Below are positions 46,374-54,915 of a stretch of 64,000 bases of DNA, piece by piece. The notes beneath the pieces were generated by a model. It was not told where the DNA came from, ran no database searches, and saw only the letters and a program-made list of their open reading frames with translations. This DNA is from Sphaeroforma sirkka. Taxonomy: Eukaryota > Opisthokonta > Ichthyosporea > Ichthyophonida. Each line of letters starts with the position of its first letter. Position 1 is the stretch's first letter. The DNA lies in assembly GCA_001586965.3 (NCBI GenBank), contig LUCW03000005.1, forward strand, positions 317,501-381,500, read 5' to 3'. A program made the position numbers and the translations under genes.

Positions 46374-47412
46374 TTACCCTATTCCCGATTTACATCTAGA
46401 CCAATTGAATACAGTCGCAACGCCATCAATCGCTGGTGGTGATCTGGTAAGAACTATTCCACGCGATATAGGTGTAAGAGATATAATTGGATACATTTCA
46501 ATCACATGAGGTGCTTTTGATCGACGTGGTGCAGTATGATCTCGGAGTAATGTTGCAAGTTGAGTCATAACATCAGACCTACTCCACATCACCGAATCGG
46601 ATTGGCGAGAGATGAGGTCCACAATCTGCCTGACAAGTAATTCTTTCTGCATACCACTAATCGATTGCTTCTGAAAGACCCGGTTGCCAAGTGTCTGTTT
46701 CATATGGCGAAAGTAAGTTTCTACCTTCCAGCGATGTCCATACGCCTGGGCAATCTGCCCAGGACTTAGTACAGACAGATTGGTTAAGACATGGTACGTC
46801 TTACCGTCGTGTATGTAAGAGTGTCGCCGTGTGTAAGAGGGGAATGATCTCTGATTATGTTTAACGCGAAAGACAAAGTACGATCCTTTGGTGTGTATTT
46901 TGTCCGCCAACGTCCGGCTGAAATAGCCCCTATCAAATACATACATATCACCGCGAGATACAAATCTAGCAAGAAATGCGTCGCGTTCGTTGTGTGATAC
47001 AAAAAACTTGTGAATCGACGACGCGATGTGTATGACAGTCGTACATTGTGCTAATTAGCGCATGGGGATATTTACGGCTATTCCTCGACACTTTAAAATC
47101 CGCCCTTAGTCTAGGCCGAAGGCGGATAAACGAGCCGTCAACCGCAATTGTTTGCATCCGTAACGGATATGGTTGTTGTGGCGTGTACTCTCGCAATATC
47201 GATTCGAGTACGTAGCAGGGAATTCTATTCATGGCCTTTGCCATTGCCGTGGGGGAACACGTACAACCGGACATGGCAACTGCTGTGCGAACACCGATGT
47301 TCAACACAGCAGTGAGGATGTAGTGGAGGACGACGTCGAATGTAGTTATAGACCGTTTTCGAAGAATCCATTTGTGGTCTTGGAGGTTGCAAAATGATTT
47401 TAATTTGTCCAT
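46374..47412 (-). pseudogene. IS4-type DDE transposase, split by one frameshift
   Basis: It begins MDKLKSFCNLQDHKWIL at 47412. IAVDGSFIRL holds the first catalytic Asp, YVFDRGYFS the second, and AYGHRWKVETYFRHMK fits the IS4 signature Y-(2)-R-(3)-E-(6)-K exactly, with the catalytic Glu. The reading frame changes at a T-run near 47000; otherwise all catalytic residues remain. The combined length of about 345 residues is normal for the family. IS4 elements are mainly bacterial, so this is a sign of transfer into the viral genome. No convincing terminal inverted repeats were found by eye. Confidence 0.8.
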
Positions 47413-47526
47413 ATTGACAATTTGAAAACAATAGTTCTATAACCCAAAAAAAAAAAGAAAATCGCTTAAGTTGACACCATTGTTTTATTTTATATTTTGG
47501 AGACTCGTGCAATAAGATGAACATAT

Positions 47527-49563
47527 TTATAATAGGTAGTTCAAGATCGTGTTCTCGGACCTGAGCTTGAGATTGTACCGCACACTCTCTCGCCGGCGCT
47601 CTGATGCCGGCACGCTGTACGCACCAAGGTCGCGCAGTGTCCCCCACTCGAGGTCGCTCGCGACAGAGCTGTCCCAGCCGTCGGTGGGCTCGGGTGTGGG
47701 GCTGATGGATGGGGGGAGGATGATGACCACATCATCCTCTTCACCAGCGAGGTCGTCATCGTCCCGTGCAGGGCGGACGCCCTTGTGCTGGAGCAGCTCC
47801 TTTGCCCGACGAGTGATCACTCCCGGTCGCACGACATCGTAGGCGATGAAGACGACGTACGAGACCCCGCAGTCCAGCTCGAGGCTGTCGAGCCACTGCA
47901 TTGTTGCGTGGGTCTTGCGAACCCGCTCACCGAGCGAGGTCGGGACATGGACATTGTTCCCATCTGGGTTCACCCGGAGGAAGACGAGGGGCTTCTTCGA
48001 GCTCTCCGTGAGGGAACTCGTGATGACACGTGTGCGGTCCAGGAAGTCCTCGGCACTCTCATGCTTGTGCTGCTCCTCGTCTGTCGACACGACGTACTGG
48101 CGAGTCGTGGAGGTATACAGCGAGTCGACACGGAAGCCGTCGACCGGGACCTCCCAGGCGAATGTCCACCTGGGGTCCTGTTGGATGAGCCGGTTGAGCG
48201 ACTGGTTGACAGTGGTCTGGCGTAGCCGGTACCTCAGAGACCCGGAGTGATACAGGCACAGGCTGCCGGCAGGTGCTGGTTTGTTGCAGGGGCAGTGTGC
48301 GCCTGGATGCTGTCTTTTGAGATGAGTGCTGAGAGTCTTAGGTGAGGTACACTCCACGTCGCACGATGGACAAGAATAGTCCTTTTTGTGTATACTCTCG
48401 TGTCGTTGCAATAGGCTGGGTAGTTTGAACGTTTTGCCGCACTGACGTGTAGACTCACCATCGTCTGATAGAACCAACCAGGAGCATTTGAACGGCCGTT
48501 CCCCGGAATGCCAACACCTCTTATGGTGACTCAGTGCGCAGGATTGTTTGTATGATTTACCACAGTCCTCGAAATCACACACGTAATTTCTGTCATCAGA
48601 ATGAGTCCTCTCATGCTGTTTAAGATCGTCCTTAGTGTTGAACTGCGCCGTGCACACTGTACAAGAATGTCGTTTTTCGTCGCTGTGTCGTTTTTCATGC
48701 TTTGTCAGCTTGTCTCTCGACGGGAAGGCGGCGGCACAGCCCTGATGTCTGCAGACATAAGATTTGGTTCTCGCGTGAACTTCCCGCTTGTGCTTCTGCA
48801 GTTTATCGGACAGTTTAAACTTTTTCCCACAGACAGTGTGCGATGATTTGCCTTTCAAATCGCAGACAAAGGGACGATCATTTGTGTGCGTCGCCTGGTG
48901 AGCCTGAAGATGGGCCTTAGTGTAGAAGCGCGCTGTACATGACGTCACGTCGCAGATAAAATCCTTCGGTCTGCTGACATCATGCGTCTTCAAGTGTCTG
49001 TCGAGGTTGCACGGTGTGATTTTCTTGCGGCACTCGGGGCAGTCGACGGTCTCTCCGGTATGCATCTCCAGGTGTTGACGCAGATTGTAAGAATCTCTAA
49101 AGGGTTGGTCTCGCAGACAGCCTCTCCATTTGCATGTCGTGGCCAACTTGTGCTGCTTTACGTGCTCGACAAGAGCCTGAGTGTCGCGCAGTCGCTCGGT
49201 GCAGGCATCCCACTCACATGCCACGTCATCCTCAGCATCCAGACCAGAGCCACCCGGGTCAGAGCCAGCGCCAGACCCGTCACCCAGGTCAGCGTCAGAC
49301 AGCCCGTCACCCAGGCCAGCATCGGACAGCCCGTCACCCAGGCCAGCATCGGACAGCCCGTCACCCAGGCCAGCATCGGACAGCCCGTCACCCAGGCCAG
49401 CATCGGACAGCCCGTCACCCAGGCCAGCATCGGACAGCCCGTCACCCAGGCCAGCATCGGACAGCCCGTCGCCCAGTCCATCGTCGTAGTCAGAGAGGCC
49501 ACCCGTCAGACGGGCGGATTTCACCACGGGGGGTGAACGGGCATCGGATGAGCGTTTCGACAT
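47527..49563 (-). CDS. C2H2 zinc-finger protein with nuclease-like C-terminal domain
   Basis: From the ATG at 49563 (MSKRSSDARSPPVVKS) there are about 678 residues. Residues 25-95 are a repeat of GLGDGLSDA (seven copies) and an acidic stretch. Residues about 110-430 hold around ten C2H2 fingers of TFIIIA type, e.g. CRHQGCAAAFPSRDKLTKHEKRH and CDFEDCGKSYKQSCALSHHK. After CPCNKPAPAGSLCLYH comes a domain with FRVDSLYTS, STDEEQHKHE and PLVFLRVNPDG, echoing the VDExQH and FxRxNPD motifs of a nuclease-like domain common in NCLDV accessory proteins. The first motif is altered, so activity is uncertain. It sits in the mobile island and may be a selfish or DNA-targeting gene. Confidence 0.7.
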   Translation of the reverse strand: MSKRSSDARSPPVVKSARLTGGLSDYDDGLGDGLSDAGLGDGLSDAGLGDGLSDAGLGDGLSDAGLGDGLSDAGLGDGLSDAGLGDGLSDADLGDGSGAGSDPGGSGLDAEDDVACEWDACTERLRDTQALVEHVKQHKLATTCKWRGCLRDQPFRDSYNLRQHLEMHTGETVDCPECRKKITPCNLDRHLKTHDVSRPKDFICDVTSCTARFYTKAHLQAHQATHTNDRPFVCDLKGKSSHTVCGKKFKLSDKLQKHKREVHARTKSYVCRHQGCAAAFPSRDKLTKHEKRHSDEKRHSCTVCTAQFNTKDDLKQHERTHSDDRNYVCDFEDCGKSYKQSCALSHHKRCWHSGERPFKCSWLVLSDDGESTRQCGKTFKLPSLLQRHESIHKKDYSCPSCDVECTSPKTLSTHLKRQHPGAHCPCNKPAPAGSLCLYHSGSLRYRLRQTTVNQSLNRLIQQDPRWTFAWEVPVDGFRVDSLYTSTTRQYVVSTDEEQHKHESAEDFLDRTRVITSSLTESSKKPLVFLRVNPDGNNVHVPTSLGERVRKTHATMQWLDSLELDCGVSYVVFIAYDVVRPGVITRRAKELLQHKGVRPARDDDDLAGEEDDVVIILPPSISPTPEPTDGWDSSVASDLEWGTLRDLGAYSVPASERRRESVRYNLKLRSENTILNYLL
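49276..49474 (-). repeat. 27-bp coding repeat (GLGDGLSDA), seven copies
   Basis: CCCGTCACCCAGGCCAGCAT units repeat every 27 bp with almost no divergence; only the outermost copy differs (GTCAGCGTCAGA). The period is a multiple of three, so copy-number change keeps the frame. It lies in the N-terminus of the zinc-finger gene. Confidence 0.9.
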
Positions 49564-49889
49564 GATCACAAAATACTTTCAGCAACTACGTTAGTGTGAA
49601 AATGAATCAGAAATAAAAATGCAACACAATAATATATTTAATTTTTTATTTTCCTCTATGAGTCGGCTGGCTCACCGGCAGGAGCTGGAGGAGCCTGTAG
49701 GGGTGCGAGGAGCCGGCAGGGGCTGCGAGGCATCACCAGCCGCCGACCGAGCCCACGACCAGCTGCCGTCGAGCCCGCGGGGGTGAGCTTGAAGGCCATG
49801 GGGTCGTGGAGCTCTGCAGGTAGCCGGCAGGAGCTGGAGGAGCCTGTATCGACAAAAAATAACTGCCTAGTAGGGTACATGTTCGCGAT
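49564..49889. other. Intergenic stretch with duplicated segments
   Basis: No gene is supported. GGCAGGAGCTGGAGGAGCC occurs twice (near 49678 and 49823). 49731-49815 is a direct copy of 42358-42445. A/T-rich sequence near 49590-49650 is the likely promoter side of the zinc-finger gene. Confidence 0.6.
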
Positions 49890-50510
49890 ACATGTCTCCG
49901 TCCATTTCATTGGCGCAGATCACGCAGAATCAGTCTCTACACCATGGCACATGTTCAAGTTAAAACGTCATCTGTCTCCGTGCATTTCATTGGTGCAGAT
50001 CACGCAGAATCAGTCTCTACACCATGGCACATGTTCAAGTTAAAACGTCATCTGTCTCCGTGCATTTCATTGGTGCAGATCACGCAGAATCAGTCTCTAC
50101 ACCATGGCACATGTTCAAGTTAAAACGTCATCGGTCTCCGTGCATTTCATTGGTGCAGATCACGCAGAATCAGTCTCTACACCATGGCACATGTTCAAGT
50201 TAAAACGTCATCTGTCTCCGTGCATTTCATTGGTGCAGATCACGCAGAATCAGTCTCTACACCATGGCACATGTTCAAGTTAAAACGTCATCTGTCTCCG
50301 TGCATTTCATTGGCGCAGATCACGCAGAATCAGTCTCTACACCACGGCCCATGTTCAGGTTAAAAGGTCATCTGTCTCCGTGCATTTCATTGGCGCAGAT
50401 CACGCAGAATCAGTCTCTACACCATGGCCCATGTTCAAGTTAAAAGGTCATCTGTCTCCGTGCATTTCATTGGCGCAGATCACGCAGGATCAGTCTCTAC
50501 ACCGAGAAGT
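49890..50510. repeat. 80-bp tandem repeat, eight copies
   Basis: GCAGATCACGCAGAATCAGT recurs with exact 80-bp spacing at 49915, 49995, 50075, 50155, 50235, 50315, 50395 and 50475. Units contain CTCCGTGCATTTCATTGG and ACACCATGGCACATGTTCAA. Copies at the right edge carry a few shared substitutions (GGCCCATGTTC). The unit has no long open frame, so it is not a coding array. Position between mobile genes and the polymerase. Confidence 0.92.
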
Positions 50511-50689
50511 GAAGAATTGTAGGAAAGGAATGGTATATTTATACGTGTCTGGGGGAGGGGCTGGGGCTGGTGGACACCGATGGACCAGGGCGGCTTGATG
50601 ACCCCTAGTCCGCGCCACCAGGCCTGAGAGGCTTCGCACCACCCTCTAGAGATGGGATCTTGTTGCAGCCCTGGCAAGGCGACAGGTCT

Positions 50690-50820
50690 TGGCCCCGTCC
50701 ACCTCCACCAATGGTTTGCGCTTTGCCTGCGGGGCACGCTCTCTGTGTATATGGTGACATTTATACATTCCAAGTGATTTTTTTTCTCGGAATATTAATC
50801 ATCGAGTTTGCAAAAAATGA
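50690..50820. other. Diverged copy of the promoter and start of the fourth head-repeat gene
   Basis: On the minus strand an ATG reads MSPYTQRACPAGK, comparable to MSHIHAAPSAPRRQ at 42245, preceded by GTATAAATGTC, AATCACTT and CAAACTCGATGATTAA like the 42225-42322 segment. The reading frame soon diverges. It lies just before the DNA polymerase gene and marks the right side of the accessory island. Confidence 0.5.
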
Positions 50821-50883
50821 ATCACTTTCACACTCTGCACATTGTAAACACATTGTAAACACACCAACGACCAACGACCACCG

Positions 50884-53800
50884 ATGGACCTGTTCATCTA
50901 CGCCTGGCACACCGTGCCCGCCAAGCGCATCAACGACCACGACAAGGTGCTTATGTACGGCATCGACCGCGCCAACGCCACCCACATCGTCAACGTTTGC
51001 GATGTCTTCCCGCAGCTCTATGTCGGGGTGCAGGCCGCGGGCTCCGACATCTCACGCCTCCGCGCCAAGCTCGAGACCTCGAAGACCTTCTCTCGCTGCG
51101 AGGACCGCTGGGTCCCGCTCATTGACAAGACGCACGCCAGCCCTGCTATCGTCCACACACTCGAGGGCGTGGTCTCGACCACGCTGTACTACGCCCCGAG
51201 CAAGCGTTGCATGGCCCGGCTGCGCTTCAAGAACGAGGAGAACCGGAGGGCCCTGATCAACACCCTCAACTTTGACCGAGAGGGCAAGTACACCGCCCTG
51301 CGCGAGCACGTCTACGAGCACAACGTCAGCTCGCAGCTGCAGTTTGTCACCAGCAAGGGAATCCGATTCAGCGGCTGGGTGCACATTGCACAGTTCACCA
51401 CGACCTCTGTGGGCCACCGCACCAAGCAAATCCATGTGAGCCCTCTCGCTGTCGACGACCACAGCGTGCCTCTCTTCCGCATCATGGCCTTTGACATCGA
51501 GGCCTACTCCATAGACCGGTCCAAGATGCCCGATGCAAGCAAGCCGTCCGACGCCGTGTTCCAGATCTCCGCCTACACCAGCGAGGAGGAGCAGGTGCTG
51601 TTTGCCCTCGACGGCTGCGACGCCGACGGGCTTCCAGGCATCGAGCTGCGGTCCTTTGACACGGAGCCCAAGCTCCTCGCGGCTTTCCTGGCCTACATCC
51701 GTGAGATGCGGGTCAACGTCGTTACCGGGTGGAACACGTTTGGGTTCGATTGGGAGTACATACTTTGCCGGTGCGCGCTGTTTGGTGTATCAACAACGGG
51801 GTCCTCGTTCAACGGGGTCAGCCAGTCGTCCACGGCCAGTGTCCGGTGGTCGTCATCAGGAGCCGGCGTCGTCGATATCCAGTACCTTAAAATGCCTGGC
51901 ATAATCAACATGGACACCATGAAGATTTTCAAGGACATGTTCAAGCGCTCCTCGTACAAGCTCGACAGCGTCGCCGCCGACTTTGTGGGCGACCACAAGG
52001 ACCCCATCACTGTGTCGGATATCTTTGACGGCTACGAGACGCGCCGCGACACAACGAGCACACTGTACACGGATGTGGGGCTGTACTGCGTCAAGGACTC
52101 CGCCCTGGTGCACGTGCTCGCCCACAAGGTCACGGCCCTCATCTACCTCATCGAGCTGTCCCGCGAATGCAGCGTCTCCATTGATACGATCCACATTGCA
52201 GGGCAGCAGCAGCGCGTGTTTTCCAAAATGTATCAGACATGCTCGACGCGAGGAATTGTCCTCAACTACCCGAAGGCGATGCATGTGCGGGTTGGAACAC
52301 GCTGGGTGAGCGCCAACCACCACAGGGAGAACGTGCTCGCCGAGAAAATCAAGCTCGCCAAGCGCAAGATCGTCGACGACTGCGACGCCGCGATCGACAG
52401 TCTGGACTTTGCGTACGAGCCCGAAGAGTTTGACGAGAACGACCTGGTGGCCGCCAAGTACGAGGGCGCCTGCGTGCTGGAGCCCGTGCCCGGCCTCTAC
52501 CACAACGTGCTGCAGTACGACTTTGACTCGCTGTACCCCAGTCTGCTCATGGCCTACAACATCTGCTACAGCACTTACCTGGGCACCGAGCCGCCCGCCA
52601 TGCCCCCGCAGATGTACCACACGGTCGTGTGGACGTCCGCCAAGGGCGGGGCGAAGAACGTCCACCATTTCCTCAAGGAACCAGAGGGCATTGTGCCCAA
52701 GCTGCTGCGGGACCTGCTGAGCGCGCGCAAGGCCGTGAAGAAGATCCTCAAGACGACGGAGCTGTACACCGTCCAGTACAACGTGCTGGACAAGCGCCAG
52801 CAGGCACTCAAGGTGTGTGCCAACTCGATCTACGGGGTGCTGGGGGTCCAGAAGCACGGCATGCTGCCGCTCAACGAGGGGGCGAGCAGCTGCACGGCGC
52901 TGGGACGGATGTCGCTGGGCATCGCGGTGGCCAAGTTCCAGGAGCTCGGAGCAACGGTCGTTTACGGGGACACGGACTCGTGCTATGTGACCTTCCCGGG
53001 AATCGCGGCCGACAATTTTCCCGCCCTGTGGGCCCGAGCCACATCCACTGAGACGGCGCTGAAGGCATGCTTCCCGATACCCGTGAACATGTCCCTCGAG
53101 GGCGAGATCTACGAGACCATCATCTTCTTCAAGAAGAAGACGTATGTCGCGAACAAGGTTCTGGTTGAGAAGACGGCGTCTGGCGTGGTCGAGTTCAAGC
53201 CCGTCCCCCCGACACAGGACCTGATGCTGAAGGGTGTGGTGCTTGTGAAGCGCGACCGGCCGGACGTGTGCAAGCTCCTGTTCAAACAGACCATCATCCA
53301 GATTATTGAAAAGGTCCCTTACGACACGGTGGTGGCCAACCTCGCCGCGGAGATCCGCCGCATCTCGCAGAATACGATGCGCATCCCGCCGCTGTCGTTC
53401 TGCAAGAGTGTCCAGGTCAAGGACGCCAAGCACTACAAGATCCGGGCCCTCCCCGAGAACCCCGTGTCGAGGGCCAAGCGGCTGCGCGACCTCGAGCTGC
53501 CCGACACCACCACCGAGGAGTGCGAGGCTTACAAGCGAACGTGCCTGCCGGGCCACATCCTCGCCAGCGTCAAGATGATGGAGCGGGGGCAGCAGATCAG
53601 GGCGGGGGACCGGATCAGCACCCTTATCGTCCGAGGGGCGCCAAAGCAGCGCCAGCAAGACAGGACTGTCGACCTTGACTACTTCCTGGAGTCGAGGACC
53701 AACCCGGCGCTCCCGCAGTTTTCGGTCGACACGGACTACTACATCAATTCCATAGTCAACCCGCTCTCGGATATCTTCTACACGGTGTACCGTGTCGAGA

Positions 53801-53952
53801 AGTCTATGTTCAAGGCGTGGGTCAAGGAGGTCTCCACGAAGCGGGGCGCGTCCCCGACGCTGCACAAGACGGCAGAGGACAAGGCGAACGCGGTCGTAGG
53901 CACCGACGGGCGGACGCGGGTGCTCACGCAGTCGAAGCTGTCATTTTGTTAG
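50884..53952 (+). CDS. Family B DNA polymerase with 3'-5' exonuclease
   Basis: 1022 residues. Exonuclease motifs: FDIEAYS (Asp204, Glu206), VTGWNTFGFDWEY and YCVKDSALVH. Polymerase motifs: YDFDSLYPSLLMAYNIC (Asp546), KVCANSIYGVLGVQKHG, YGDTDSCY (694-701, catalytic Asp696 and Asp698) and KKKTYVA. The order and spacing are those of replicative PolB enzymes of NCLDVs, and all catalytic acids are present. The end QSKLSFC resembles a PCNA-interacting box (QxxLxxF), which fits the clamp at 30746. The ATG follows CCAACGACCACCG repeats. No intein or intron interrupts it. It replicates the viral genome. Confidence 0.97.
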   Translation: MDLFIYAWHTVPAKRINDHDKVLMYGIDRANATHIVNVCDVFPQLYVGVQAAGSDISRLRAKLETSKTFSRCEDRWVPLIDKTHASPAIVHTLEGVVSTTLYYAPSKRCMARLRFKNEENRRALINTLNFDREGKYTALREHVYEHNVSSQLQFVTSKGIRFSGWVHIAQFTTTSVGHRTKQIHVSPLAVDDHSVPLFRIMAFDIEAYSIDRSKMPDASKPSDAVFQISAYTSEEEQVLFALDGCDADGLPGIELRSFDTEPKLLAAFLAYIREMRVNVVTGWNTFGFDWEYILCRCALFGVSTTGSSFNGVSQSSTASVRWSSSGAGVVDIQYLKMPGIINMDTMKIFKDMFKRSSYKLDSVAADFVGDHKDPITVSDIFDGYETRRDTTSTLYTDVGLYCVKDSALVHVLAHKVTALIYLIELSRECSVSIDTIHIAGQQQRVFSKMYQTCSTRGIVLNYPKAMHVRVGTRWVSANHHRENVLAEKIKLAKRKIVDDCDAAIDSLDFAYEPEEFDENDLVAAKYEGACVLEPVPGLYHNVLQYDFDSLYPSLLMAYNICYSTYLGTEPPAMPPQMYHTVVWTSAKGGAKNVHHFLKEPEGIVPKLLRDLLSARKAVKKILKTTELYTVQYNVLDKRQQALKVCANSIYGVLGVQKHGMLPLNEGASSCTALGRMSLGIAVAKFQELGATVVYGDTDSCYVTFPGIAADNFPALWARATSTETALKACFPIPVNMSLEGEIYETIIFFKKKTYVANKVLVEKTASGVVEFKPVPPTQDLMLKGVVLVKRDRPDVCKLLFKQTIIQIIEKVPYDTVVANLAAEIRRISQNTMRIPPLSFCKSVQVKDAKHYKIRALPENPVSRAKRLRDLELPDTTTEECEAYKRTCLPGHILASVKMMERGQQIRAGDRISTLIVRGAPKQRQQDRTVDLDYFLESRTNPALPQFSVDTDYYINSIVNPLSDIFYTVYRVEKSMFKAWVKEVSTKRGASPTLHKTAEDKANAVVGTDGRTRVLTQSKLSFC

Positions 53953-53994
53953 TACATTGAGTCGAATAAATTTTTTTATTACAAGATTACAAGT

Positions 53995-54849
53995 TTAGAA
54001 CTCTGTCCCAATAATACCATTCTCTGGTGTGTACTTGACGCGGAGCACAAGGTGGATGTCCATCCGAACCAGCGTAAACTGAAACTCGTCGGGCACCGGG
54101 CGGGCCGGAAAGTTTGCCTCCCCGAGGTGACGCGCGTCCACCGGCAGCACGTACTCGTCGTCGTTCGCGTGGTGGAGCATACAGAGCTGCGAGCGGACCT
54201 GCGCGATGCGCTGGAGGTGCACGGAGCGCTGGCGCCTGGTGCGACTAAAGAACCTGGCCACGTTGTCCTTTGTTGCCTTTGTGAGTTGGCTTTCGCTGAT
54301 GGCGCCCTGCAGGAGATTGCTGCTCGAGAGATAGAAGGACTCCAGAAACTCCTGCATATCCTTTAGTGCGGCCAGCTGATCGACAAACAGATCGACTGCG
54401 GTCACCACGGTCGATGGCTCCGTCAGGGCAATCTTTCTAGTAAAGCCCTCGACCACGGCGCTGCGATCGCCCTTGATACGAGAGACCTTCTGCATCTCAC
54501 GCAGCGGCATCACGGCCGCGTAGTTGGGGCGGCTTGCGGCCAGCAGCATGGACACGACCCCTGCCTTGTGGGGATGTGGGATTTTCAGTCGGTGGTAGAG
54601 GCAGTAGTCGAACGCCGCCAGGTGCATCGACAGGCCGACCAGAATCTCTCTCTGGCGAGACATGTTGGCCCCATTGAACATTTCCACAACGCGGGTGGAA
54701 AAGAAGGCGGGCTCCAGCGTGGACATCAGGTACCACTTGTTGGCGATCCTGACTATGAGGTCCAGTTCGCTGGCCACACTAAAAATCGAGTAGCCGAGGA
54801 AAAGGTTGAACTGTGCCTGGAACGTATCGGGAAACGGGAGCTGCGACAT
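53995..54849 (-). CDS. Unknown protein, 284 residues
   Basis: MSQLPFPDTFQAQFNLFLGYS opens a mostly helical protein (SELDLIVRIANKWYLMSTLE, NMSRQREILVGLSMHLAAFDYCLYHRL). A basic patch FFSRTRRQRSVHLQRIAQVRSQ lies near 205, and the end is beta-rich (FQFTLVRMDIHLVLRVKYTPENG). No family is recognised. It ends tail to tail with the polymerase and precedes the helicase on the same strand, so a replication role is possible. The leader has five TTTA repeats (54851-54875). Confidence 0.65.
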   Translation of the reverse strand: MSQLPFPDTFQAQFNLFLGYSIFSVASELDLIVRIANKWYLMSTLEPAFFSTRVVEMFNGANMSRQREILVGLSMHLAAFDYCLYHRLKIPHPHKAGVVSMLLAASRPNYAAVMPLREMQKVSRIKGDRSAVVEGFTRKIALTEPSTVVTAVDLFVDQLAALKDMQEFLESFYLSSSNLLQGAISESQLTKATKDNVARFFSRTRRQRSVHLQRIAQVRSQLCMLHHANDDEYVLPVDARHLGEANFPARPVPDEFQFTLVRMDIHLVLRVKYTPENGIIGTEF

Positions 54850-54915
54850 GCTATTTATTTATTTATTTATTTATTTCCTATACACTATACATTGAGTTCT
54901 ATTCATATAAAAATC

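Noticed and set aside
42480-47480. Polinton- or virophage-like element
   Set aside because: No capsid, integrase of the retroviral type, protein-primed polymerase or maturation protease is present in the island; the parts are Fanzor, IS4 and zinc-finger genes.
49890-50510. CRISPR-like array
   Set aside because: Units are repeated head to tail with no unique spacers, and there is no cas-like gene; the same applies to the arrays at 59631 and 62297.
51856-53865. 669-residue minus-strand frame inside the polymerase gene
   Set aside because: It is antisense to conserved polymerase motifs, Arg/Leu/His-rich and without family signs; a GC-bias artefact.
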